Of a stretch of DNA of 64,000 bases, positions 1 to 10,808 are shown piece after piece (position 1 is the first letter of the stretch; each line of letters begins with the position of its first letter). Where the stretch lies: positions 186,001-250,000 of the forward strand of contig WPDH01000080.1 in assembly GCA_019137255.1 (NCBI GenBank), read 5' to 3'. The notes below the pieces were generated by a model. It was not told the origin of the DNA. It worked only from the letters and a program-made list of their open reading frames with translations, and did no database searches. The DNA is from Corinectria fuckeliana. Taxonomy: Eukaryota; Ascomycota; Sordariomycetes; Hypocreales; Nectriaceae. The translations under genes were made by a program, and so were the position numbers.

Positions 1-515
1 AAACTTTGATATATCCGACCCCGACTTGGATATCACGGCCGTCACCAGTGTTTTGAAGCAGTATTTCCGAAAGCTTCCCATGCCCCTACTCACATTCGAC
101 GTTTACGAGCGGGTTTTGGAGTCAACTTGTAAGCATCAGTCTGGCCCTCTGAAATGTCATTGACTAACGAATTACAGCCGTCGTGGACGAGGAGGAGCGA
201 AGCACTCACCTGCGCAAGACATTCGCTTCCATGCCACAGCAGCATCGTGACTGTCTTGAATTTCTCATGTTCCACCTTGCTCGCGTCGCCAAGCGCGAGC
301 CAGAGAACCTGGTATGTGATGGATTTACTCTCCCCGCCTCATTACTTGATTGCTAACCACTGTACCAGATGTCTCCCAAGAACCTAGCAGTCGTGTTTGC
401 ACCAACCATCATGCGAGACACGAGTCTCGAGCGCGAGATGACGGACATGCACGCCAAAAACATTGCAATCCAGTTTGTCATCGAGAACAGTGACACCATT
501 TTTGAAGACGCTTAA
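1..515 (+). CDS. RhoGAP domain protein, 3' end (partial)
   Basis: This is the C-terminal part of a Rho GTPase-activating protein; the 5' part lies off the left edge. Three exons are visible: 1-128, 179-311 and 369-515, joined by introns of 50 and 57 nt with GTAAGC..CAG and GTATGT..CAG borders. The joined frame is open to TAA at 513-515. Readable landmarks are LKQYFRKLPMPLLTF, the HRDCLEFLMFHLARVA helix and MSPKNLAVVFAPTIMR, which are characteristic of the second half of RhoGAP domains. By family knowledge such proteins stimulate GTP hydrolysis by Rho/Cdc42-type GTPases in polarity and cell-wall control. The arginine finger and any LIM, PX or PH domains are outside the window, so the subfamily cannot be settled. 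The protein ends just after the RhoGAP fold. Confidence 0.9.
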
Positions 516-1645
516 GTCTGCACCGACGATGCGGAGACAGCCTCGAATTCTCCTCCCTCTTGGCCAGGAATTCGGAATCATGATGGTCTCGCTCCATGGG
601 CCCGCGGCATTCATGGGGTCATTTCTCTGATTTAGCACCTTGGATTTGAAGCCCCTTTCAATTCGAAGTGTGCCCTTTGACACATGGGGCGTTTGTGCTA
701 GGACATTTAATGATATCCACTTCTTTTTTTGATGCCTTTTTTCTTGTTGATGTGTGAACAGGCGGCAGACTAGGTGGCCAGAGGACAAGGGGGAGTATTG
801 GTTATGTACGTCGTCGCTGCTAGGATTCCTTGCTCATGGAACTGGGTGTTTCATTTGTCTTTGGCATAGCTCAATATGGTGGCTGTCTGGTCCAATTTCG
901 TACATCTCACTTGGACGTTTACCCATGAAGTTGCGCGTGGAAGGACAAGCGATTCCTTTACGGCTGGACAACAAAGAAAATTAAAAATACGATTCGATTC
1001 ATTGCTGTGGAGTTTCATCAGAACGGCACCGTATCTTCGAGCCCTTTTGTTCTTCTTTCATTAGGTTGGTTTGGTTCCTGTCGTTTTCGTTTTCTGTCTT
1101 CCCGAGCAGCCTGTCTGTATGGGTGTGGATGGGTTAGGGAGGGAGCGAGAAGCAATGTCCAATCGGTATAGGACGGAAAAGGGCAGCTGGTTTGCCTTGC
1201 AACTCTTAAACAGGTCGGATCCAATAGCTAGCATGGAATACAAATTAGACTGTGGTCCTCCCGAGATCACGGTTCTTATTACTATTTTTCAGTGTCAGGC
1301 GTGATGATATAGAAGGTGTCGTGATGCATGCATCGTAAGCGAGATAAATGTATATCAATCAATATGCGCAAGAGGCTGTCGTCGAGGTAAAGCGTCTAGA
1401 TTCAATTACAATGCTAAGGCTACAGGTACAAGTGCGGCTACTTAATAAAGGGAGATAATTCGCAACAACTAAACGGCACGAAAAGACGAGCGAGAACAGA
1501 AAAAAAAGACAATCCAGAACGAGTACCAGCCCTCTTCACCCAAACTCCGACATCCAACGCCCCGGCACTTGGCCTCATTGTATTTTGGTCATCTCCCGTC
1601 GCTCTCTCTGGTTCTTACACACACCTTCAATTCCGGGGTTCGTCC
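516..1645. other. Convergent intergenic region, RhoGAP / STU1
   Basis: This holds the 3' UTRs of two convergent genes. Short open frames occur on both strands, but none has homology I recognise or a plausible splice pattern. AT-rich stretches near 970-990 and 1290-1500 could hold the polyadenylation sites. Confidence 0.6.
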
Positions 1646-4600
1646 TCAGACGGCCGTGGCAGAGCCCTGCTCGCGCTGCCGCTTGACGATGTAGTAGGTG
1701 ATGAGACTCTTGGGGTCGTCCTTGACATCCTTGAGGGCATCCCAGAAGGCCGCCTCGCCGACGCGGGCGTGGAGGGCGACACAGAGCTGGACGGCATCCA
1801 TGCGGACGCCCGAGTTGGCCGAGTTGAGGCACCGGCTCGCGAGGGAGACAAGCTGGCCGAGCTCGGATTCAGTAGGCTCAAAGTTGGGCCGTTTATCGAG
1901 CAGGGCGCGCAGAACGTGCAAGCCCGTACTGAGAATGCGGCTATCCTCGGCGGCGGCGTCATCGCAGCCCTCGAGACGCTTGGTCAAGACGACGACGATC
2001 TCGGCGCCGTCACCGATGGAGACGAGCTCATCGGCTAGGACCTCAAGGCCGCTAACAATGTGTGCCCGGGTGTCGTAGGCACTGCGTGTCTCGAGGAGGG
2101 ACTCGAGGCCCTTGGACACATGGGGCTGGAAGTTGTCCCGCTCCTTGCGGAGAAGAAGCTTGATGGTGGCCAGGATCTGAGCTTTGACATCCTGGGCCTT
2201 GTCGGGTGCGACGCTGGGCAGGGGGTCTTCGAGATACTGGAACAAGCCAATCAGGAGGGCCTCGAACTTTTCATCCGTGAAGACGCCCTTGCTCTCACGC
2301 AGAAGGGACTGCAGTTTCCGGAACCCGTGGACGTCGAGGGACCGGGACTTGATCCTCGCGATGCCGCTGTCTAGCAGCCTCGAGCTTTGCCGGGCCTTCT
2401 CGGGCGAGTCCAACAGACCTTCATTTACGGGAGGCTGCCCATTTGCGTTGGGTAGGTTGGCAGCATCAGCATTGACTGGCTTGTCCTCCAGCACGGGAAT
2501 GTTGAAGGACGGCTTGGGGGTGGCCTGGTCATCGGTAAAAGGGTCTTCGTACACTTGCAGGGTCGGGGCAGGATTTCCGGGCGTTGATACAGGCTCGGCA
2601 ATAGTCTCAGGAGCAGTCTCAAGAACAATCTCAGGCGTAGTCTCAGCGGCGGTTTCGGGGGCAGTCTCAGGGGCAGTCTCAGGCACAAGCTCACTCGCAG
2701 GTGGTTGAGCTTCTCGGGGTGGCGAGGGCTTCAGGCTGGCCACACTCGGGACTACAAGGGTGAAGTCCTCGTCGGCCTTCGAGGGACTGCTGGCGGGCAG
2801 CATGGCAGATCGCGATTGCTTCAGCTTGGCAGGACTTATATGAGGCGACGCGGCAAGCTTAGTGACTGCTCGAGCAGCTGTGGGCGATGCTATGCTAGAC
2901 TCGCTGGCATGAGACGCATGGCCGGGCCGCGTCCGAGGCCCCGTTCTCCTAGGTGTCGTGTCTTTGGGCTTTGGCGTCACGGTCTTAGATTTGATGCTTT
3001 CCGGGCTGCCAGCTTCCGCTGATGAGTGGCCCCCTCGCACTGAGTACGGACCGGCTGTCGCTGGGCGGGCTGGGATATCCGGCCGCTTCCTTGTCGGCCG
3101 CATCGGAGCCCCCGACATGCCCGCAGCATTCACCGAGACGGTCGGATCCGGGCGGGTGCGGGTTCCGGAGGTTTTGCTCGACGAGGTAGTGGCGTGGGAG
3201 GTTGTTTTCACGGGAGAGAAATGGGACATGGCAGATCCTGGTCGAGCGGGCATGTTCTTGGCCGCGAGGTTGGCCTTTCTTTGCGCCAGCATCGCTTCCC
3301 TCACGCTGAGTTTGCTAGGACCCATCGTGCTTTTCGACAGTCCAAGCCCAGGGCGAGCAGCAGCAACAGGCTCTTCCTTCTTAGGTGAGTTCGGGTTGTT
3401 GGGGTCCTTTTTGAGCAACTTTTGTGCTGTGCCGTCGAGGTCGTCCATGATCCTATGTCTCGTTAGCCGGCTACGACGACAACGACAACGACAACGATAT
3501 CCACAAGCGAGGGGGGGGGGAACTCACGCATCGGCTCGTGCAGGCCAGACTGCCCAGAATGCCCAGTAGGTCGATCGCATCTTCTCCCTGACGGCTGGGT
3601 TGGCATCGCTCAGGCCCTTCTTGATGCACTTTTCCATCAGGTCAACGCCACCCGTGTGCTCGATGTGACTCTTGTGGTATGCCTCCTTTTTGATAAGCGT
3701 CTTCAACCAGCCAGTAGCGTATGACCTCGGCGCGACGTTCTTGTCCTGGCTGGCACCGCAGACGTGCTGCATCAGCCGAGGCGTATAGGATACCCTGCTC
3801 ACGATAATCTCGATTGTGACGTTGGCCAGCTGCGAGCTAATCTTCTTGGTACCTGCAGAGAGCTTGATGAAGGTCTGCATCAAGAGCTCGACCATGGGAT
3901 CAAGGGCGGGACCAAATGTGGCTGCGATATCCTGCACCAAGCCGCAGCCCTCCTTGGACAAACTCGTGCGTAAAGATGTGACGGCCTTAATGATGCCATC
4001 CAGCATGCCTCGAATCCCAGCGAGGAAGGTGTCGGCGAAGTCAGTCGGAGCGTTGCCCACGTTGAGCCGCCGTAGCTTGCCGATGTACTGCTCTCGCTTC
4101 AGCCAGTTCTGTTCCGTCTCCCTGCCCTCGAAGAACCAGGCCATTTCCTTAAAAATATCGTCGAGTTCGCGGTTCGTGTTGACGAAGAGGGGTTCGAGGG
4201 CCTCGGTTTTGGTATCGATGCCGGGGGTGATGGGCCGCTCGGCGGCGGCGGACGTGGAGGAGACGCTGGCGGAAAGCGCTGGGCGAGGTGCCGGCGGCGC
4301 GGCTTCGGCAGGCGTCTCGGGACGATTCGGTGTGGGAGCAAGCTCCTTGACGATTGCCTGCTCAATGGCAGGGCGGACCTTGAAGTTCTTGAGCTGCCTC
4401 TTAAGATCCGACTTGGCTGCGTTGGGTGCGTCCCTATGCGGGCGTCAGGTCTGTTCGTATTGATTGATGACTGGACGGTCGGCTTACCTGAAGAGTTCGA
4501 TGACGGTGCCCTTAGCAGCATCACGCACCATACCATCGGCATCCTCGAGGAGGTCCATGAGCAGGGGAACGTAGCCGCGGAAGGGTAGGCCCTGGTCGTT

Positions 4601-5136
4601 GTGCATCTAAGAGCGTTCAGCATACACCCGTATGCCGGGGACGGCCTCGTCTGCCGCTGTCTGCATACCTGTAAGAGCCAAGCCATGGCGGCCTCCTTGG
4701 CCCTGGGGTTCTTCCCCCCCATGGCCGAGTTCCGGACGACCCGCTCTACATCGACGGGCGCAACAGCGTAGAGGGTAACAAGGGAGTGCGTGGCGAGCGA
4801 GCGGAACTTGTCCTTCTGGTCGCCCAGCTTGTCGACGATGACGGGGAGGGTGCGAGCGGCCTCCTTGCCGAGCAGCTTGGGATCCTGCCGCGAGAGGCGG
4901 GTCAGGAGATGGTTGAGGGCCGTGAAGCCGGCGTTGACGAGGACGGCATGCTGCGAAGTGGTGGCGGCGCGCAGGGCGTCAAAGAGCTGGGGCGCCGAAG
5001 CCTCGGGGACGTTGTGCTGCTTGATTCCCGACTTGGTGGCTGTCACAGCGTGGACTTTGCTGTCGAGACTGCCGTCGCCGCGCAGAATGGTCGCAAGGTC
5101 GGCGACCTGCTGGTCGGTGAGCTTGGAGTCGGCCAT
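1646..5136 (-). CDS. STU1: STU1, CLASP-family microtubule-associated protein
   Basis: Four exons on the minus strand (5136-4669, 4606-4488, 4433-3528, 3452-1646) join in frame to 1099 residues, a usual length for fungal Stu1. The protein starts MADSKLTDQQVADLATIL and has an N-terminal TOG-like HEAT array (about residues 1-230, including the segment around KDKFRSLATHSLVTLYAVAP). A second CLASP-type TOG region follows at about 290-500. A Ser/Pro/Arg-rich basic linker comes next (SKLSVREAMLAQRKANLAAK, several RPG and TPRR motifs), then a C-terminal helical domain. By family knowledge Stu1/CLASP binds tubulin and stabilises spindle and kinetochore microtubules. The linker carries a PET-type repeat (ETAPETAPETAAETTPE). 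Intron 3 contains a G10 run and a CGACAA repeat. All borders are GT..AG. The start is the first ATG of the continuous first exon. Confidence 0.93.
3511..3520. repeat. G10 homopolymer in STU1 intron 3
   Basis: Ten consecutive G lie close to the 5' splice site of STU1 intron 3, directly beside a CGACAA-type tandem repeat at about 3474-3497. A homopolymer here is prone to length error. Confidence 0.9.
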
Positions 5137-6369
5137 GAGCCTGTGGGGAGCGAATCTGCTTGGTGAGAGGTTGCGGTCAGCTTGCGTTGCAGCGGCGGGG
5201 GAAAAGCGGATGTTGCGCACGCGCCGCGAGGACGCGAGGTGCTACTACGTATCTGTGCCGTCCACAATCCCGGCACTTGCTACTAAAAGTGCCCGGTGTT
5301 GTTGTTGCTGGAGATTGCAGCCGGAGATGAGGGGGGGGATACGGGAGATGGAGACACACCTATCGCCGCAGAACCGTGGAAGTTCGCGGGGTGAAAGTCA
5401 GCAAAGAACGGAGCGAGGAAGTCGAAGCGCCGGCGTTAACAAGCGCATCGAGAGTGAGTTGTTCTGTGGGTGCGGTTGCGATTGTGACTGCGACTGCGAC
5501 TGCGACTGTGGATGTTGTTGTTGTTTGTTGTGCTAGGTAGTACTAGCAGCTTTTTAGTTCGGGCGTTGATTTGCTAGTGTCTGATGATGCTGGGCAAGGG
5601 TTGGGTACCTACCTACCCTACCGTAGTTGCCCCGGGCGAGGGAAAATGCCCGCCAATTCCATAGAATCCATCGTGGATTACAGCTAGCTCCAGCACGACC
5701 TCCAGCGCAACCTCCAGCTCGGCCTCCATGAGCTGGCTGTCCAATGTCCTTACCTATACTCCGTAGGCGGGGGAAAGAGACCCGACGCCTGGCGGGGCAA
5801 TGGAGGGGCCCGAAAGGCCGCTGATCCTATTCCATAATATAGGCTTGTTCACATGTACCAGCGTCCAACGTGTCATGCCAGCCATGTCGCAGTTGCTCAA
5901 TACCTAGTCAATCAAGTATGTTTCTTCCGAGTCCAAATCTGGGGGCACCTGCCGTTGTAGTAGATGCTTACAAGAGGCCAATACAATGTGTATGTGTATG
6001 TACTATCCATAGCTCAATACTACTCATAGCCACTTTCAAAAGGTCATCTGTGCTTGAGTAATACCATTCCCCTAATTTCTCAACTACGCCCTCAATTATT
6101 CTCAGTGGCATCCGTCACTCAAAGCATTACTAGTAGACCGCGTCAGTCTCAATCTATATTACTACTATGGACGTATAACTTACGGAGAACGATAAATGCC
6201 CCTCCATTCCAACCACCCACCCCACGGACCACATCCTGGATCCCGTCTCACGATAAGTCTGGCTGGCTCCACCCACTTGTACTTCCCGACACCGTCTCTC
6301 CCAGCCTCGTACGTAGCCTTCCATCTCATAAACTCAACAACCCCTCGCAAACTCCAAGCCAGCTCTCGC
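5137..6369. other. Divergent promoter region, STU1 / metallopeptidase
   Basis: This is the shared upstream region of STU1 (minus) and the metallopeptidase gene (plus). It holds a GACTGC hexamer repeat at 5485-5508 with TTG repeats beside it, a TACCTACC run near 5605-5625, and a TACTCCGTA motif at 5757-5765. A reading frame in phase with the metallopeptidase extends up to an ATG at 6196, but it shows no conserved segment. No other gene is seen. Confidence 0.6.
5485..5508. repeat. GACTGC hexamer tandem repeat
   Basis: Four near-perfect copies of the hexamer GACTGC lie in the STU1 upstream region. They are followed by GTT/TTG-rich sequence. Confidence 0.85.
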
Positions 6370-7182
6370 ATGTCTCACCCTCCCGCGACGACTCCCGTGC
6401 CATCGCCCGCGAGCCTCTTCATGACCGTCACCAGCCCCGCCATCTCCCGGCCGGCACACGCCGCAGCCACCGCCGATGCCGGACCCGGCCGGAAGCCCTC
6501 GCCGGACTTCACGCCCCCCAAGCTCCGTCTAGAGATCCGCGACCTGGCCCACCCGGCCGCGAAGCACTTCCTCGACGCCGTCAACGCCGCCGACTGCCTC
6601 GCTCGCGCTGCCCAGAACGTCCTCGCCCTCCTCTACTCATCTCCTTCCTGCCCCACCACCACCCTCCCTCCCACCCGCTCCATCACCCTCATCCTCCGTG
6701 ACATGCCCGGCGTTGCCTACACCACGGGCTCCGACCTAGACTCCGATCACAAGGAGGTTCACTTCTCGCTCGGATACATCGCCCGCATCAGTCCTCCTGA
6801 GCGCCGTCCTGAGGAGATCACCGGCGTCATCACCCACGAGTTCGTCCACTGCTTCCAACGAAACGGCTTCGGCACCTGCCCCGGTGGGCTCATCGAGGGC
6901 ATCGCTGATTGGGTCCGTCTCAACTGCCGCCTCAGCCCTCCTCACTGGAAGCGCAACGCCGACGGGAAGTGGGACGGCGGCTATCAGCACACGGCCTACT
7001 TCCTAGAATACCTCGAGCAGCGCTTCGGCGAGGGCACTATCCGCCGTATGAATGAGAAATTGAGGATACAGCGGTACGAGGAAAAGGCATTCTGGACCGA
7101 GCTTGTTGGGCGACCCGTTGAGCAGCTCTGGGGCGACTATGCGAAGTCACTGAAGGGTGAGGAGGAGAATAGAAAGGCGTAA
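6370..7182 (+). CDS. Basic secretory protein-like metallopeptidase (PF04450 type)
   Basis: A single-exon gene for 270 residues. The central part resembles the plant and bacterial basic secretory protein family. Residues about 156-160 read HEFVH, an HExxH zinc-peptidase motif, inside VITHEFVHCFQ. This is followed by the family-like GLIEGIADWVRL, the HTAYFLEYLEQRFG segment and a C-terminal LWGDYAKSL. The N-terminal 60 residues are Pro/Ala/Ser-rich. No convincing signal peptide is seen from this ATG, so despite the family name it may be intracellular or depend on a different start. The ATG at 6370 was chosen because the in-frame extension to 6196 is low complexity and unconserved in appearance; an ATG at 6421 is also possible. 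Substrate unknown. Confidence 0.82.
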   Translation: MSHPPATTPVPSPASLFMTVTSPAISRPAHAAATADAGPGRKPSPDFTPPKLRLEIRDLAHPAAKHFLDAVNAADCLARAAQNVLALLYSSPSCPTTTLPPTRSITLILRDMPGVAYTTGSDLDSDHKEVHFSLGYIARISPPERRPEEITGVITHEFVHCFQRNGFGTCPGGLIEGIADWVRLNCRLSPPHWKRNADGKWDGGYQHTAYFLEYLEQRFGEGTIRRMNEKLRIQRYEEKAFWTELVGRPVEQLWGDYAKSLKGEEENRKA

Positions 7183-7410
7183 ATGCTACTAAATCAAGAT
7201 AAATTAAATTGAAGATGGATAACATGTGTAATAGATATGTCAACTGTTTGCCCAGTGCCCAAACTCCGTTCTTTGAAAGAACTCGAAAGGCAAAATGACC
7301 GGACCCTAGCACGTTTGCTAACATTTCCATTCCGTATATTTACTCCGTGGAACCTGTGATTTTAGAAACAGAACAGAAACAGAAGAAAAAGAACAGATGG
7401 TTGCACACAT

Positions 7411-8526
7411 CTAAGAGCGCACAGGGACCGGAACATCGCTTTCGCTGATGACGCTGCCAACTTCAGACCAGCTTGCAGGAGTTGCCATGCCTGAGCTGTC
7501 ACTCATCACATCGTAATATCGCCCCGTCTCGCCATCTCGGGAAGATTGAGCATCCATGGCGACGTCGTCGCCAGAACCCACGAGGGACACCGAGTCAGTA
7601 GGAGTCAACTGACCGTCGCCGATGAGCTCGGGCTCAGAAACGGACGCAGTAGGAGTAACGGGCAGAGGCGAGTAGAAATCGGGGCTGGAGTTCTGCGCCC
7701 AGGCCTGGATCGAAGCATAAGCCTCGTGCCGGTCCTCCTGGCCAGCAGTCATAAACTCGTCGGGGCCAAGCTCTCGCTCAACGGTGGCGGTAGATGCAGT
7801 TTCGGAGCGAGCAGGGCTCGGGTCGACATCGATCAGTGTTGGGACAGCCTCGGGCGTAAGGGGCGGCTTCTCATCGTCACGGGTGGTGACGCTATAGATA
7901 TCGGACACCTCGTCCTTGACGGGGGATATGTTGCTGGTCTCCATATCGTCGAAGTCGTGGGCCCCAATGTGATTCTCGTCGGCGAAAGGGTTGGCGTAGA
8001 CGGAGGAAAACCCACGAGCGCCATCGCCACGATGTCGCAGAACCTCATTGCCACTCCAAGCATCAGTACCGGTGTTGAAAACGTAGGTCCCATGCTCGGC
8101 GCTGTCGTCCTGACGGAGGAAGTCGTCAAATGACGAGCCACGTCTGCGACCCTCAGTGTTGAGGGCAGGGCTTCTGTGGGCAACTTCGTTCTTTATCTCT
8201 TGCTTCTCCAAATGAAGCGAATTCCAATACAGCAACTCCTCGCGCTGCCGCCGGCGGGTCTCCTCGTCAGCATCGACGCCGTTCTCGGCGCTCAGTCCAC
8301 GACGCGACTCGAAGAAGCCATCAGCGTCCTCCGGCCTGTTAAAGCGTGGCTCGCGTTGGGTGGGGTTAATACCATCTCCTAGGGAGTGTAAAGCGACGGC
8401 TACTCGGCGGCGAACATCGTCGGCGTATCGTCGCACCTCGGGAGACTCGTAAATGGCCACGGCGGTCGCAATAGCAACGGTGACGGCTACTACGGCGCCT
8501 GAGGCAAGGACAACATGGTTAGGCAT
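7411..8526 (-). CDS. Conserved fungal protein with one N-terminal membrane segment, function unknown
   Basis: A single-exon gene for 371 residues. It begins MPNHVVLASGAVVAVTV; residues about 4-25 form a hydrophobic Ala/Val-rich helix that looks like a membrane anchor. A basic segment follows (SPEVRRYADDVRRRVAVAL), then a charged helical stretch (EETRRRQREELLYWNSLHLEK). The last 200 residues are acidic and Ser/Thr/Pro-rich with repeated TPT, SDS and VSEPE-like patches, and are probably disordered. I do not recognise a named domain. The pattern suggests a tail facing the cytosol from an organelle membrane, but this is inference. An in-frame ATG at 8700 exists upstream but adds unconserved sequence, so the ATG just before the hydrophobic helix was chosen. 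Confidence 0.75.
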   Translation of the reverse strand: MPNHVVLASGAVVAVTVAIATAVAIYESPEVRRYADDVRRRVAVALHSLGDGINPTQREPRFNRPEDADGFFESRRGLSAENGVDADEETRRRQREELLYWNSLHLEKQEIKNEVAHRSPALNTEGRRRGSSFDDFLRQDDSAEHGTYVFNTGTDAWSGNEVLRHRGDGARGFSSVYANPFADENHIGAHDFDDMETSNISPVKDEVSDIYSVTTRDDEKPPLTPEAVPTLIDVDPSPARSETASTATVERELGPDEFMTAGQEDRHEAYASIQAWAQNSSPDFYSPLPVTPTASVSEPELIGDGQLTPTDSVSLVGSGDDVAMDAQSSRDGETGRYYDVMSDSSGMATPASWSEVGSVISESDVPVPVRS

Positions 8527-9852
8527 GTCTTCAGTGGTGAATTTTTGGACAAGACGAAGGGCGAAGGCAAAACGACAAGAACGAAACTCAAAGAGCTTGA
8601 GCAGAAGGTGACGAGCAAGGACAATGTCTTGATCGAGTGCGACGCAAGGACTGCAAAGAGAGAGCTTGCATCGACGCAGGTCAAAGTTGAAGAACGGCAA
8701 TAAATAAGCAAGGCGGCGAAGAGGGAGATTGGATTGCGTAGCCGTCTGGCGGTTAGATTCGCCACCAGACAGAAGACAGAAGCAGGCGGAGAGTTGTGGT
8801 AGGTAGCTTAGGTAGGTAGGTAGATGAATGAGTGGCGGAAGAGGTGGGGTGGTGAGTGGCAGGTGAACGTGAGACCCTCAGGCACAACAACAGACCACTT
8901 CAGGCAGACGAGCTGAAGGTACAAGGTACCGAAGTGCTAGTAGAGAAAAGCAGCGCAGCACAAGGCACAGAGCAGCAAAAGCTTGGGCAGTAGCAAGCAC
9001 AGGGCAATGGGGCGCTGGTCCGCAAGCTCCCAGGCCTCTTCTTCCACTAGGGTGGTGCGGGGTCGTGGAGGGATGTACCGGGTACATGAGCCTCAAGGTG
9101 CAATGACGACGACTCTTGAAGCACCAACCCGGCCAGCGCCAGGAACGCCCAACAGGGGAAGGGGGAGCAAAGGGGGGACGAGAAACATGTGCAATGGGCA
9201 GGGCTTTTGTACAGTACAGCATGTACAGTATCGTATCGTATTCGTAACGTACCTGTGGCCACCAATGGGTGCGGCATCTCGTGGCGCGTGACTTGAAGGC
9301 GGGGTTTGAGGTTCGAGGTTCGAGGTTCAAGGCTCGAGGTTCGACAATCTGGAGGGCGAGACAAGGAGAGCGAGTGTCAGTGAGCGAACGAGCGATTGAT
9401 CGGCTGTCTAGAGGTGAAGCGTTCACGTCGGGCGGTGGATGTGAGGGATAAAAAGGAAGAAGATGAACCCAACCTCCGGCCCTTCCATCGGAAAACGTTC
9501 ACTTTGAGCTGCTCCCTACTGACCTTGCTGAGCCGCAATCGGGCTGGGCTGTGAAAAAAATAGGGGAATCCAAAAGCTACCAGCGAAATGATACCAAGGT
9601 GCGCGTTAACGTACGTATGTGTCAAACACGTGACCGGGTTATATCGGTCCGACGGCTTGAATTGATGTATGTACGAAGTAATAGCTCTTGCTGCTCTGTA
9701 ATTAGTAAGTCCGGCAGATCACTAGAAAATCCTTCGATTGTGGGATTCTGCCTTGTCTGACCGCCTGGTCTTCTTCTAACCCCGCATTGAGTGAGCCCAC
9801 CACAAGTTGTTTAACAGCTCATGCTCCTTAATTCTTTCTTTCTACAGTGGAA
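8527..9852. other. Divergent intergenic region with short tandem repeats
   Basis: No gene recognised. It contains a run of GGTA-type repeats at about 8796-8823, a GAGGTTC heptamer array at 9308-9342, and a TACGAAGTA motif at 9672-9680. From about 9545 the sequence becomes visibly more AT-rich as it approaches the next gene. Confidence 0.6.
9308..9342. repeat. GAGGTTC heptamer array
   Basis: Five head-to-tail copies of the 7-nt unit GAGGTTC, the fourth diverged to AAGGCTC. It lies in gene-free DNA. The GGTTCGA inside resembles a tRNA B box, but no tRNA fold surrounds it. Confidence 0.9.
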
Positions 9853-10808
9853 ATGTCTTCTTCAAATCTTCAACACCTGCCGAACCCAAATCCGTTTTTG
9901 AGGGGGTCTTCTTCAAATCCTAAAGCCCTGCCGCCGCCACCTGTGTTTTCTAAGTTTTCACCAGAGCCATTAGATGATGTAAAGCTAGCATCAAATGGTG
10001 GCCGCGGCACTGATGATGCCCTTAGGGTCACTAAGATTTTGGAAGAATCTGACATTCCATGCTGTCTTGTTGGTATATCTGCGCTTATTTTCTACGGTGC
10101 TATCAGAGGACGCCCAGTATGTAGTTTTATATTTATTCTTTATACCCTCCCTGCCAACTTAGAGGCTTTACTAGACATTTCTAATTAGCTGACTAGGACT
10201 GGGAAATTTGTGTGCCAACAGAGCTCGTTAATAAAGCAGCAAAGCTATTACAGTCAGACCCATTTTCAACTGATTACTGCCTTGTGGAACCCTGGTCTCA
10301 TCCAAGCTCATCTCTGTTGCATACCTACAACCGCTTCCAGGGCAGAGGGACAGACTTCTATTTTATTCTTATACCTGCATATGATGTTCACATTGTTTGC
10401 GAGCCTTCTAATTTCACGCGGAGCCTTAGAGGGTTACCCTATCCTAAGCTTGACATCTTTATCCAGAGCTGCTTAGATACGCGTAATGAGCTCCAACTCT
10501 GCGATGTCGTTGATGGTACTAACCTATCAGAACAATGGGGAGAAGAGAACCTTGAACTTGATGGAGTTCAAGATGTGGAGTGGGCAAAAGACGTAAATAA
10601 GAGAGGACGAGAATTTGCAAATGGCAAGTTTGCGCACTGGGAGCCCTTCGCCTGGGATTACCTAAGGAGCAGGCGGGATATGTGGCAGTCTATGGTGCGG
10701 ACAAAAAAGGACAGACTTGACTGGACAAAGCCGAGTTATATTTATATAACGCAGTACCGCATCGTAGATCAGCCAGACCCGTGGACTGTGATGTCAGATA
10801 TGTATTGA
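9853..10808 (+). CDS. Nucleotidyltransferase-fold-like protein, uncharacterised fungal family
   Basis: Two exons (9853-10116 and 10197-10808) separated by an 80-nt intron (GTATGT..TAG) encode 291 residues. After a Ser/Pro-rich N terminus the protein reads ALRVTKILEESDIPCCLVGISALIFYGAIRGR, then across the splice DWEICVP. This order (Val-Gly-x-x-Ala-Leu-x-x-Tyr-Gly, Arg, then an Asp-x-Glu-x-x-Val strand) matches the start of the minimal nucleotidyltransferase fold, with DWE in place of the usual DxD. Later conserved-looking parts are CEPSNFTRSLRGLPYPKLDIF and LCDVVDGTNLSEQWGEENL. Family placement is my inference; catalytic activity is not shown. The gene and its flanks look distinctly less GC-rich than all neighbours, which fits a fast-evolving or transferred accessory gene. 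The coding start is the ATG at 9853. Confidence 0.78.

Noticed and set aside
7546..8133. 195-codon plus-strand frame opposite the membrane-anchored protein
   Set aside because: Antisense shadow without conserved features.
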